From assembly GCF_021442385.1 (NCBI RefSeq), contig NZ_MUZA01000018.1:1-64000 (forward strand): a stretch of DNA of 64,000 nucleotides, read 5' to 3'. The position numbers were made by a program, and so were the translations under genes. How positions within the stretch are numbered: position 1 is the stretch's first letter; every line of letters begins with the position of its first letter. The DNA is from Micromonospora sp. MH99. GTDB lineage: Bacteria; Actinomycetota; Actinomycetes; Mycobacteriales; Micromonosporaceae. The notes below the pieces were generated by a model. That model had not been told where the DNA came from and searched no databases. It was given only the letters and a program-made list of their open reading frames with translations. Positions 52,813 to 61,500 of the stretch are shown in pieces.

Positions 52813-53469
52813 CTACCCGCTGGGCCGCCCGGACTCCACCGCCCCGACGGTGCGGGCGTACTCGGCGGCCAGCCCGTGCAGCAGCGCGTCCAGGCCGAGG
52901 GCGAAGGCGCCCTCGTCCACGCTCTGCTGGTGCTCGGCGAGCCGGTGCGCCTGACGCAGGTGCGGGTAGTGCGCGGCGTACAGCTCGGGGTCCTCGACGA
53001 AGCCGCGGGCGAACGAGCCGAGCGCCGAGCCGGCCACGAAGTAGCGCAGCGCCGCGCCGATGTGGGTGGCGCGGGCCGGTGGCCACCCGGCGCGGACGAG
53101 GCCGCCGTAGACCGCGTCGGCCATGGCGAGGGCGGCCGGCCGACGGCCCGGACCCTGCGCGAGGTACGGCACGATGTTCGGGTGCGCGGTGAGCGCCCGC
53201 CGGTACGACCAGGCCCAGTCGCGCAGCGCGCCGGCCCAGTCCCGGCCGGCGAAGCCGCTGGTGTCGACGGTGCCGGTGACCGCGTCGGCGACCGCGTCGA
53301 GGATCTCGTCCTTGGTGGCGAAGTGGTTGTAGAGCGACGGGCCCTGCACGCCCAGCGCGGCGGCGAGTCGACGGGTGGAGAGCGCGGGCAGACCCTCGGC
53401 GTCGATGAGCGCCGTGGCGGTGTCGACGATCAGCTGCCGGGTGAGCCGGGGCTGGCGGGGTCGGGGCAC
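52813..53469 (-). CDS. TetR family regulator of the ALDH/ADH/ACAD cluster
   Basis: A 218-residue TetR regulator with the helix-turn-helix LSTRRLAAALGVQGPSLYNHFATKDEILDAV (about 30-60) and a C-terminal domain like that of the tetracycline repressor subgroup. It sits between the ALDH-ADH pair and the divergent acyl-CoA dehydrogenase. Near-identical palindromes occur on both sides of it (52789-52807 and 53513-53531), so it most likely controls both units and itself. Confidence 0.88.
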   Translation of the reverse strand: MPRPRQPRLTRQLIVDTATALIDAEGLPALSTRRLAAALGVQGPSLYNHFATKDEILDAVADAVTGTVDTSGFAGRDWAGALRDWAWSYRRALTAHPNIVPYLAQGPGRRPAALAMADAVYGGLVRAGWPPARATHIGAALRYFVAGSALGSFARGFVEDPELYAAHYPHLRQAHRLAEHQQSVDEGAFALGLDALLHGLAAEYARTVGAVESGRPSG

Positions 53470-53512
53470 TGCGCTCCTCGCGAGTCGGCGGCACAGGGGT
53501 CTGGACGCATCA

Positions 53513-53531
53513 AAACTTACACCGCTAGTTT
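53513..53531. promoter_or_regulatory. Operator 2 of the ALDH/ADH-ACAD regulon
   Basis: AAACT-9-AGTTT inverted repeat in the divergent promoter between TetR and acyl-CoA dehydrogenase. It shares CGCTAGTTT with operator 1 read in the opposite direction. Confidence 0.68.
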
Positions 53532-53568
53532 AGGGGTGACCGGCCGCGCCGACGCCAGGAGGACCACC

Positions 53569-54741
53569 GTGGACTTTTCGCTCACCGACGAGGAGCGGGC
53601 GGTGCGGGACACCGTCCGGTCGTTCATCCGCCGCGAGGTGATGCCCCTGGAGGCGGAGGTGCTGCGCCGCGAGCGGGCGCACCAGCCGGGCCTGGACCAC
53701 TCCGAGGTGCGCGAGCTGCAACTCAAGGCGCGCAAGTTCGGCTTCTGGGGCCTGGCGACCCCCGAGGCGTACGGCGGGATGAACCTGCCGGCCGTCCTCC
53801 AGTCGTTGATCTGGACGGAGCTGGGCCACACGTTCGTGCCGTTCCGCTTCGGCGGCGAGGCCGACAACATCCTGTTCCACGCCACCGAGGAGCAGAAGCA
53901 GGAGTTCCTCATCCCGACGATCGAGGGTGAGCGGCGGTCCTGCTTCGCGATCACCGAACCGGGCGCCGGCTCGGACGCCGCCAACATCCGGCTCTCCGCG
54001 CGCCGCGACGGCGACGACTGGATCCTCGACGGCGAGAAGACCTTCATCACCGGCGGCCACGACGCCGACTTCGCCATCGTCGTCGCGGTGACCGACCGGG
54101 AGAAGGGCGCCCGCAACGGCGGCGCGACAGCGTTCCTGGTGGACCGGTCGATGGGCTGGCGCTCGGAGTTCATCCAGACCATGGGCGAGGGCGGGCCCGC
54201 GTCGCTGATCTTCGACGGCGTACGCGTGCCGCACCGCAACATCCTCGGCGAGATCGGGCAGGGCTTCACGCTCGGCATGGAGTGGATCGGCAAGGGCCGC
54301 TACACCATCCCGTCGCACGCCATCGGCATCGCCGAGCGGGTGCTGCAGATGGCGATCGACCACGCCAACACCCGCGAGACGTTCGGCGCGAAGATCGGCA
54401 CCAACCAGGCCATCCAGTGGATGATCGCCGACTCGGAGACCGAGCTGGAGGCGGCCCGCTGGCTGGTGCTGCGCTCGGCGTGGACCGTCGATCAGGGCCT
54501 GGACCCCCGGCACGCCTCGTCGATGGGCAAGCTCTACGGCGCCGGGATGGTCAACCGGGTCGTCGACCGGGTGCTGCAGATCCACGGCGGCATGGGCTAC
54601 ACCCGGGAGCTGCCCATCGAACGCTGGTACCGGCAGGTCCGGCTCTACCGCATCTTCGAGGGCACCGACGAGATGCAGCGGCTGATCATCTCCCGTGACC
54701 TGCTGCGCGGGTACACGAAGATCGGCGGCCACCTGGCCTGA
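53569..54741 (+). CDS. Acyl-CoA dehydrogenase
   Basis: A 390-residue FAD enzyme introducing a 2,3-double bond into acyl-CoA. The signatures CFAITEPGAGSDAANIR and QIHGGMGYTRELPIERWYRQVRLYRIFEGTDEMQ are present, with the expected catalytic Glu364 in the latter. The GTG start has a strong AGGAGG. It is divergent from the TetR regulator and shares operator 53513-53531 with it. With the ALDH-ADH pair it may form a route from an alcohol through an acid to an unsaturated acyl-CoA; no acyl-CoA ligase lies in the cluster. Confidence 0.92.
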   Translation: MDFSLTDEERAVRDTVRSFIRREVMPLEAEVLRRERAHQPGLDHSEVRELQLKARKFGFWGLATPEAYGGMNLPAVLQSLIWTELGHTFVPFRFGGEADNILFHATEEQKQEFLIPTIEGERRSCFAITEPGAGSDAANIRLSARRDGDDWILDGEKTFITGGHDADFAIVVAVTDREKGARNGGATAFLVDRSMGWRSEFIQTMGEGGPASLIFDGVRVPHRNILGEIGQGFTLGMEWIGKGRYTIPSHAIGIAERVLQMAIDHANTRETFGAKIGTNQAIQWMIADSETELEAARWLVLRSAWTVDQGLDPRHASSMGKLYGAGMVNRVVDRVLQIHGGMGYTRELPIERWYRQVRLYRIFEGTDEMQRLIISRDLLRGYTKIGGHLA

Positions 54742-54747
54742 GCCGCG

Positions 54748-55785
54748 TCACCCCGCCAGCGCCTCCAGGGCGGCGTCCACATCGGCCTCGGTGGAGTAGA
54801 GGTGGAACGAGGCGCGGACCCGCCCGGCGCGCACCGCCGCCCGGATGCCGGCCGCCGCGAGACGCTGCTCCGCGCCGGGCACGTCGACGGCGACGATGGC
54901 GCTGTCCCCCGGTGGCCGGCCCAGGCCGGTCAGGAACCGGTTGGCCAGCGCCACGTCGTGCTCCTGGATCGCCGGCACGCCGATCTCGGCGATCAGCTCC
55001 ATCGCCGGCGCGGCGCCGACCCAGCTGAACCAGGCCGGCGAGATGTCGAACCGGCGGGCGTCATCGGCCAGCCGCAGCGGCGGGCCGTAGTAGGAGGCGT
55101 ACGGGTCGCGGCCCGCGTACCAACCGGCCGCGTCCGGGCGCAGCCGCTCGCGGAGCGCGGGGGCGAGATAGGTGTACGCGGTGCCGCGCGGGTTCATCAG
55201 CCACTTGTAGCCGCCGACCGACACCACGTCGGCCCGGCTGCCGTCGAACGGCAGCCATCCGCACGCCTGGGTCGCGTCCACCACCACCAGCGCGTCGTGC
55301 GCGCGGGCAGCGGCCACGATCTCGTCGTACGCGGCGACGGAGCCGTCGGCCGACTGCACCAGGCTGAACGCGACGAGGTAGGTGTCGGCGTCGATCGCGT
55401 CGACCAGCCGGTCCGCCGGCACCGTGCGGACCGTGACACCGCGCTCCTCCTGCACCAGCCAGGGGAACAGGTTCGAGGTGAACTCGACCTCCGGAACGAC
55501 AACTGTCGCGCCGGCCGGCAGGGACGCCGCCACCGGCGCGAGCATCTGGGAGACTGTCGCGCCGACCGCCACGTCGGTGGCCGGCACGCCGATCAGGCCG
55601 GCGAACGCGCTACGGGAGCGCTGCACCGACTCGCCCCAGCCCTCCCACGACGTGCTGCCCACCCGCCAGGCGGCCAGGGCGTCCTGCAACGCCGTCCAGG
55701 CCGGCTCGGGCGGCAGCCCGTAGGAGGCCGTGTTCAACCAGCCGGGCTCCGGCTTCCACAACTGCTGTGCCTGCGCGATCTCCAT
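54748..55785 (-). CDS. Aminotransferase class V-fold PLP enzyme
   Basis: A 345-residue PLP-dependent fold-type I enzyme. The cofactor Asp170 and Gln173 are in VVVDATQACGW, and the Schiff-base lysine is Lys194 in SVGGYKWLMNPRG. It resembles the cysteine desulfurase/isopenicillin-N-epimerase-like branch (EgtE- or kynureninase-like relatives) without allowing a firm assignment. The ATG lies seven bases after a TAACGT -10 box. It converges with the acyl-CoA dehydrogenase gene, 6 bp apart. Confidence 0.87.
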   Translation of the reverse strand: MEIAQAQQLWKPEPGWLNTASYGLPPEPAWTALQDALAAWRVGSTSWEGWGESVQRSRSAFAGLIGVPATDVAVGATVSQMLAPVAASLPAGATVVVPEVEFTSNLFPWLVQEERGVTVRTVPADRLVDAIDADTYLVAFSLVQSADGSVAAYDEIVAAARAHDALVVVDATQACGWLPFDGSRADVVSVGGYKWLMNPRGTAYTYLAPALRERLRPDAAGWYAGRDPYASYYGPPLRLADDARRFDISPAWFSWVGAAPAMELIAEIGVPAIQEHDVALANRFLTGLGRPPGDSAIVAVDVPGAEQRLAAAGIRAAVRAGRVRASFHLYSTEADVDAALEALAG

Positions 55786-55792
55786 GCCGGCG

Positions 55793-55798
55793 ACGTTA
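55793..55798 (-). promoter_or_regulatory. -10 box of the class V aminotransferase gene
   Basis: Minus-strand TAACGT, seven bases before the ATG at 55785; no ribosome-binding site intervenes. Confidence 0.45.
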
Positions 55799-55980
55799 GT
55801 ACCGGACCACCTGGCATAGGCACGGCCAATCGGCGATCGGCGGCCTGAGAGATCTCGGACCCAAGAAAGGCAGCGAGCGTACCGTCACAGCGGTATCACG
55901 ACGCCGCTGCGACGGCGCGCTCGCCGAGCCACCGCCCACGTAAAAACAACCACGACGGCATGGGTACGACCGAGGCGGTT

Positions 55981-56871
55981 TCACGCCGGGGTTATCGTCC
56001 AATTTCCGTCGGCAGTCACCTGAACTAACGCCGGCGCTTCCAGCGGCCGCCTACCCGAATAACCGCCGATCTCGTTAATGAGGAGGCCGCCCTCTCCGGA
56101 TTCCAGGTTGTAGGCCTCAACGATGAAATTACCATCTCCCTTCGAATGGGTGACCTTTGCCGTGTCGGCGTTACCGCCCAGTACGATCACGTCGTCGCCG
56201 CGCCCTGACGCCTTTCCGCTGGCGGCCTTTGACGCGATCTGGTCAACGCTGCCCACCGTCAGCGTCCATTTGCCGTTAGTCTCCACCTCGAACTCAGTGG
56301 TCATTGAGTCCTCTTCGAGGTTGATCCACCGCTTGCCCGTATAGGCACCGATCGCGTTTACGAGCAATCCGTCCGGGCCGTCCGACTTGACGATGGTGTT
56401 GCTCGTACACCGTGGGCAGGAAAATTTGACGACGGCCAGATCGCTAAGGTTGCCGACCTTAACCACATCATCGCCTCGCCCGGTGTACACCTTCGGCTTC
56501 GGCGCGGCCGTTTTCGGCGGTGCGGCTGCCGCGGTGGGCGCGGGGGCCGCCGGGGTGGGGGACGGGCTCACACTGACCGTCGGCGTTGCGATCGAGGCGA
56601 TTGGGTTACCGGATTCACCATTTCTCGGCGTCGCGCTGGCAGCCCCGCCTGCGGTGTTTCCACTGTCGCCCGCAGTAAGCGCCCCGACAACGCCGGCACC
56701 ACAGCAGAGCACGAGAACGAGGGCGACACCCCCGAGCAGCCATAGGAGGGGCTTCTTCTTCCTCGCTGCAGCGACAGCTGGCCCGAGGGGCACTGCGGCG
56801 GATGGCGACGAGGAGGGCTGATAGGGCTGCTGGGGTGCGGTGCCGTCGGGCCCGGGCTGCGGGTATGTCAA
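55981..56871 (-). CDS. Single-span membrane protein with duplicated beta-domain
   Basis: A 296-residue protein with a Pro/Gln-rich cytoplasmic N-terminus, a KKK-flanked membrane segment (about 41-65), a Ser/Thr/Pro/Ala linker and two related ~80-residue outer domains. Both begin GRGDDV, pass through LLxNxIGxYxGxR and end NGxWTxTxG or NWTITPA. The first also holds a CPRC pair. The start is TTG after AGGGGGA. Codon choice is noticeably less GC-biased than in neighbours, hinting at recent acquisition. I do not recognise a named family. Confidence 0.75.
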   Translation of the reverse strand: MTYPQPGPDGTAPQQPYQPSSSPSAAVPLGPAVAAARKKKPLLWLLGGVALVLVLCCGAGVVGALTAGDSGNTAGGAASATPRNGESGNPIASIATPTVSVSPSPTPAAPAPTAAAAPPKTAAPKPKVYTGRGDDVVKVGNLSDLAVVKFSCPRCTSNTIVKSDGPDGLLVNAIGAYTGKRWINLEEDSMTTEFEVETNGKWTLTVGSVDQIASKAASGKASGRGDDVIVLGGNADTAKVTHSKGDGNFIVEAYNLESGEGGLLINEIGGYSGRRPLEAPALVQVTADGNWTITPA

Positions 56872-57212
56872 GGTCGTCCCCCTGAGTGGATAGCTGGTCC
56901 AGCGATCGTTGTCGCCTCACCAACGGCTCCCAACAGGTGTGTCGGATTGGTGACCGACAGTCTGCCCGGACGTGTCCGAATACACGGCCATCCGACTATT
57001 TGCATTCCACCGGAGCGGTGACCATCGTCGCCACCACGGCCGCCCCAACAGCCAGTCGACGAAACTGCTATGACAAACGGATAGAGAAGACCGACAAGGG
57101 CGGCGGTAAAGATGAAAGGACGGCACGATCAATCGTGGCGTCGCAACCAGCAGCAAAGCGTGAATGGGAAATGACCGCACTCGGCGAGCCGTCCTCGCAT
57201 AACCGAGACTGG
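56872..57212. other. 341-bp region with no convincing gene, lower GC
   Basis: Upstream of the duplicated-domain gene the sequence stays less GC-rich than the rest of the window. A minus-strand frame shows a single hydrophobic stretch (FTAALVGLLYPFVIAV, near 57064-57111) but has no start codon after the preceding stop, so it may be a remnant. Nothing else is supported. Confidence 0.5.
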
Positions 57213-59444
57213 TCACGGTGGCCCACGGCGGTGTGCCGGGTCGCCGGCTCGCGGGTGGATCCGGATGAGGCTGTCGGCGAGGCCGGCCAGCCATCGGTCG
57301 ACCTCCACCAGGTGCCGCACCGCCGAGGCGTCGGCCGTGCCGAGCAGCGGACGGACCCGGTCCACCTCGTCGACACAGTCGCCCGGGGTCGGCACCGGAC
57401 CCGCGGCCCGGCCCTGCGCCACCTCGCCGGCCAGTTCGTCGTACGCCGACCGCAGGTGCCCGGCCGCGTCCCGCAGCAGCACCGCCGCCGCCGGCCAGCC
57501 GGCGAGGCAGCCGGGCGGGTTGCGGCGCAGCAGCGACTCGGCGCCGGGCACCACGTGCTGACCGGCGCCCAGAGCGGCGTCCCAGTCCACGCGTGCGCGC
57601 CGCGGGTCGTGGCGCTCCGAGTGGTACTGGCAGTAGGACGAGTCGACCAGAACCATCCGCTGGCGGACCCGATCGAGGTCGTCCTCGGGCGGTGGCGCGT
57701 CGCCGAGCACCGCCTCCACGGTCCGCTCGACCGCGTCCCCGCTGGCCGTCAGGTAACGCGCGGCGTTGTGGCGCAGGTCGTGGCTCGCGCCGCGCGGCCA
57801 CATGGCCACCCCGGCGAGCACACCGATCACCGCGCCGAGCCCGACGTCGACCAGCCGCGCCTCGGCGAGCCGCCAGCCCTCGGGGCTGAGCTGGCTGAAC
57901 ACGACCGTCAGCAGCAGGGTGAACAGCGCCTGCTGCCACACCGGGCCCAACAGGCGACCGACACCGAACGCCAGCAGCAGCGTGACCGGCAGCACGACGG
58001 CGTACACGATGGGCTGCTCGATGAGCAGCACCAGCAGGCCGCTGACGACGACGCCCGCGATCGTGCCGAACACGGCGGGCCGCAGGGCGGTGCGGGTGTC
58101 GGCGGCCGAGGTCCGCAGGACCGTGAGAGTTGCCAGGAGCACCCAGAAACCGTGGTTGAGCTGCAACACCCCGGCGGCCACCCGGGCGACCGACAGCGCC
58201 ACGGCCAGTCGCAGCGCGCTGTGCAGGTGGGCCGAGCGGGGGGCCAGGTGGGAGCGGAACTGCCACCAGTACAGCGTCCACGGGCTGTGTCGCGCGTACT
58301 CGAAGAGCTTGGGGTACGCCTCGCCCCCGGCGGGCCGGGCTCCGACGGCGACCCGGGCACCGACGGCGAAGACCCGCACGTGGTCGGCGAGGGCCAGCGC
58401 CGTCGCGTCCCGGCACATCCGGGGTACGTCCGGCGCGTCGGCGCCACCGCCTCGTCCGACCGGGTACGCGGCCTCGGCCGCGCGGATCGCGACGTCCAGG
58501 CCGGTGAGGTCGACCGGCGGCGCACCCGGTGACAGGCTCCGGCCGGCGGCCCGGATCGTGTCGGCGCACGTGCGCAGCAGCCGCGCCGCCGCCAGTTCCC
58601 CGATCGGCTCCGGCGGGGCGTCCCCCGCGAGCCGGTCCGCCTCGACGAGCACCTCCCGCAGCGCGGTCGCCGAGATCCGCAGCGCCCGGTCCTGGGCGCC
58701 CGCCGCGGTCGGCGCCCGCTCCGGCGGGTTGCGGCCCAGACCGAGCGGGGCCACCAGGTCGTACGCCCGTGCACGCCGGCGGTCCCGACCACCGGGACCG
58801 GCGTGCGGGTCGGTCAGCGCGTCGGCGGCGTCGTCGAGGAACGCCCCGACACCGTCGGCCGCCCGGGTGAGCATCTGCCGGAAGGTGACCGGCACCGGAT
58901 CGGGCCAGAGCAGCACCTCGGCCGCGGCGAGCAGCAGGACCGCGAGCGTGACCCCGCCCAGGCGCTGCGGCAGGGTGTCCGGTTGGTACGGCGGAAAGGA
59001 CGCCAGGATGTAGAAGAGCTGGAACGCGCTGGCCAGACCCACCAGGCGCGGATTACCGACCCCCGCGAACGCCACGACGAACCCGATGACAAGCATCCCG
59101 CCGGCCGCCGCCCACGTGCTCCACGCCAGCAGCGTGCCGGCCGCGATCAGCGCCCAGACCGCCGGCAGCGACATGACGAGGATCCGCGCCCGCTGCGGCG
59201 CCGGACCGGGCAACTGCGCGAACGACCCGGCGGCGATCGTGCCGAACAGCCCGTACGTGGCGAGCACCGGGCTGCCCGCCCCGTACCGGCAGGCGTAGAA
59301 GACGACTGACGCGATGAGCGTCAGGCGCACCGCGCGCCGCAGGACGGCGTCGCCCGGGTCACGGCGGCGCAGCCGGCCAAGGAGGCTGGTTGCGAGCACG
59401 CCTGCTCCCCCGGTTCGTCGCGGCACCCCTTCCCGGCCCACCAT
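57213..59444 (-). CDS. FUSC family transporter (aromatic acid exporter-like)
   Basis: A 743-residue membrane protein with two clusters of hydrophobic segments (about residues 35-165 and 405-560), each followed by a long soluble region. This two-block layout and the second block LRLAVALSVARVAAGVLQLNHGFWVLLATLTVLRTSAADTRTALRPAVFGTIAGVVVS are typical of the FUSC/AaeB family, linked to export of fusaric or aromatic acids. The ATG has GGAG five bases upstream. No partner membrane-fusion gene is adjacent, as expected for a monoderm. Confidence 0.87.
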   Translation of the reverse strand: MVGREGVPRRTGGAGVLATSLLGRLRRRDPGDAVLRRAVRLTLIASVVFYACRYGAGSPVLATYGLFGTIAAGSFAQLPGPAPQRARILVMSLPAVWALIAAGTLLAWSTWAAAGGMLVIGFVVAFAGVGNPRLVGLASAFQLFYILASFPPYQPDTLPQRLGGVTLAVLLLAAAEVLLWPDPVPVTFRQMLTRAADGVGAFLDDAADALTDPHAGPGGRDRRRARAYDLVAPLGLGRNPPERAPTAAGAQDRALRISATALREVLVEADRLAGDAPPEPIGELAAARLLRTCADTIRAAGRSLSPGAPPVDLTGLDVAIRAAEAAYPVGRGGGADAPDVPRMCRDATALALADHVRVFAVGARVAVGARPAGGEAYPKLFEYARHSPWTLYWWQFRSHLAPRSAHLHSALRLAVALSVARVAAGVLQLNHGFWVLLATLTVLRTSAADTRTALRPAVFGTIAGVVVSGLLVLLIEQPIVYAVVLPVTLLLAFGVGRLLGPVWQQALFTLLLTVVFSQLSPEGWRLAEARLVDVGLGAVIGVLAGVAMWPRGASHDLRHNAARYLTASGDAVERTVEAVLGDAPPPEDDLDRVRQRMVLVDSSYCQYHSERHDPRRARVDWDAALGAGQHVVPGAESLLRRNPPGCLAGWPAAAVLLRDAAGHLRSAYDELAGEVAQGRAAGPVPTPGDCVDEVDRVRPLLGTADASAVRHLVEVDRWLAGLADSLIRIHPRAGDPAHRRGPP

Positions 59445-59517
59445 TGTTCTCCGGGCCGCCCGGGGGCGGCGCGTTTCGCGACTTCATCACCGGAGAGAGG
59501 GCCACCGGCCGACAGCG

Positions 59518-61344
59518 CTACACGGTGGTGCGTCGCCACTGCTGGCTGGCGCCGGTGCCGCAGGTCCACTGCACGGCCTGCGCACCGTCCGCCGTGGCGG
59601 CGTTCAGCACGTCGAGGCACTTCCCGCTGTGGCGGGCCACGAGCCTGACGTAGCCGGTTCCGAGGTCCTCGACGCGCCACTGCTGGTTGGTGCCGCCGTT
59701 GCAGGTCCACTGGATCACGCGGACGCCGTCGGCTGTCGCACCCGCGCCGCCGTACACGTCGAGACACTTACCGCTGCTGACGCTTGTCACCGTCGCGTAG
59801 CCGCCGCCGGCGTCGGAGAACCGCCACCGCTGGTTGGCCTGCCCGTTCGCGCCCCACTGGACGACGTTCGCGCCGTCGGCGGTGGACGCGTTGAAGACGT
59901 CCAGGAGCTTGCCGCTGTGCCGCGCGGCCACCGTGTAGGTGGTCGGCGTGGGGGCGGTGGTCAGCGGCGCCACGCGGTACAGGCCGCTGCCGTGGGCGGG
60001 GATGGAGCGGGTGAGGGTGCCGGTGACGGTGCCGAGACCGGCGCCGGTCCACAGGTCGGTGACGGTGGCCGAGCCGATGCCCAGATCGGCCAGGTTCACG
60101 GAGACGTTGGCGGTCGCGCTCTCGCGGTTGAACAGCGCCACGTACCGGTGGTCGGTGCCGGGAACGTCGGCGGTCCAGACCTGCCGGGTGCCGCCGACGA
60201 GCTGCCGGTTGTTGGCGCTGTTCTGGTCGACGGCGAGCACCGCCGCGTTGGTCATCAACGCCAGCTCGGCGGCGCGGTTCTCGACCAGGTTGCCGCCCCA
60301 CATCAGCGGCGCCCGGTTGATCGCCCACAGGGTCATCAGCGTGCGCTGCTCGTCGGCGGTGAGCCCGGAGTAGCGGGGTGCGCCGACCGGGCCGTACTTC
60401 GACAGCCGCCCGATCGGGATCATGTCCGGGTCGGGCCAGGCGCCTGTCGTCCGGTACGGCGTCCAGTTGCGCAGCTGGTCGAACAGCGCGTCGAGCGACG
60501 ACCAGTTGTCCCACAGGTCGTTGACGATGCGCCACATGTGCGCGTTGTCCCGGACATGGCCCCCACTGGCCAGCGGTGTCGCGCCGGGCGAGAGGCTCAG
60601 CACCATCGGTCGTCCGCTGTGCTGGATCGCCGTCCGGTAGCCCTCGACCTCGGCCTGCCGGTACGTCGGGGCCGCGATGTCGTCCACCTTCACGTAGTCG
60701 ACACCCCAGCTGGCCAGGAGCTGAAAGACCGAGTCGAGGTACGCCTGCGCGCAGGCGTTGGACATGTTCAGACCCCACATCAGGTTGAGCCAGGCCGCGG
60801 TGGTGCTGTTGTTGATCTGGTTGGCGCGGCAGGTGGTGCCGAGGATCGGCACGTTGTCCGCGACCGCCTGCCGCGGGATGCCGCGCATCAGATGGACGCC
60901 GAACTTCAGTCCCTGGTCGTGCACGTAGTCGGCGAGCGGCTTGAACCCGTTGCCGCCCGCCGCCGAGGGGAACCGGGTGGTGTCCGGCAGCAGCCGTCCG
61001 TTGGCGTCCATCCGCAGCCGGGGATTGAGGTTGGAGTCCTGGTTGGGGCTGTTGTTGTGCTGCCCCGGGTAGTACCAGGCCCAGTCGATGACGACGTACT
61101 GCCAGCCGTGCTGGCGCAGGTTGTCGCGCATGTAGTCGGCGTTGGCCCGGACGTCCGCCTCGGTGACGCTCCAGTTGAACGAGTCGTAGCTGTTCCAACC
61201 CATCGGCGGGGTGTTCGCCGTGCCGTTGTCCCACGCCACGGCGGGCTTCGGAGAGATGACGGTGAGGCCGACGGCGAGGAGCACGACCAGGACCGTGAGC
61301 CCGGCCATCCGCCAAGTGGTGGAACGCGCGAGGACGAGCGTCAT
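59518..61344 (-). CDS. Secreted GH27 alpha-galactosidase with ricin-type lectin domain
   Basis: A 608-residue secreted glycosidase. The signal peptide ends near AVA at 37; the GH27 barrel starts with NGTANTPPMGWNSYDSFNW. The nucleophile is Asp221 (YVKVDD) and the probable acid/base Asp276 (MWRIVND). A small beta domain follows, and the C-terminal ~140 residues form a ricin B trefoil with three QxW repeats (QRW, QQW, QQW) for binding carbohydrate. Substrates may be galactose- or arabinose-containing plant polymers. The ATG has GGGAGG, and a LacI-like operator lies about 30 bp upstream. Confidence 0.93.
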   Translation of the reverse strand: MTLVLARSTTWRMAGLTVLVVLLAVGLTVISPKPAVAWDNGTANTPPMGWNSYDSFNWSVTEADVRANADYMRDNLRQHGWQYVVIDWAWYYPGQHNNSPNQDSNLNPRLRMDANGRLLPDTTRFPSAAGGNGFKPLADYVHDQGLKFGVHLMRGIPRQAVADNVPILGTTCRANQINNSTTAAWLNLMWGLNMSNACAQAYLDSVFQLLASWGVDYVKVDDIAAPTYRQAEVEGYRTAIQHSGRPMVLSLSPGATPLASGGHVRDNAHMWRIVNDLWDNWSSLDALFDQLRNWTPYRTTGAWPDPDMIPIGRLSKYGPVGAPRYSGLTADEQRTLMTLWAINRAPLMWGGNLVENRAAELALMTNAAVLAVDQNSANNRQLVGGTRQVWTADVPGTDHRYVALFNRESATANVSVNLADLGIGSATVTDLWTGAGLGTVTGTLTRSIPAHGSGLYRVAPLTTAPTPTTYTVAARHSGKLLDVFNASTADGANVVQWGANGQANQRWRFSDAGGGYATVTSVSSGKCLDVYGGAGATADGVRVIQWTCNGGTNQQWRVEDLGTGYVRLVARHSGKCLDVLNAATADGAQAVQWTCGTGASQQWRRTTV

Positions 61345-61376
61345 CGGACCTCCCGACAAACAGTGGTGGTTGTCGA

Positions 61377-61390
61377 TGTTAACGCTCACA
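61377..61390. promoter_or_regulatory. LacI-type operator upstream of the GH27 gene
   Basis: TGTTAACGCTCACA resembles the actinobacterial LacI operator consensus (TGTnAACGnTnACA). It is positioned to repress the galactosidase gene. No LacI gene is in the window. Confidence 0.5.
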
Positions 61391-61500
61391 CATTACCTGT
61401 CAAGCCCACCGGAACACCTGACGGCCTTGACCGGCGCAACCGCAACCGATCCCGACGGGTCGCCGATCCGATCCAGGCATGCCGATGGTACGTATGGCGC

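Noticed and set aside
57060..57115. Minus-strand hydrophobic frame FTAALVGLLYPFVIAV as a small membrane protein
   Set aside because: An in-frame stop lies just before it and no start codon follows that stop, so it cannot be translated as it stands.
59314..61500. Long plus-strand frame opposite the FUSC and GH27 genes leading into the 61501 gene
   Set aside because: Only the part from 61501 has protein-like sequence; the rest is antisense shadow.
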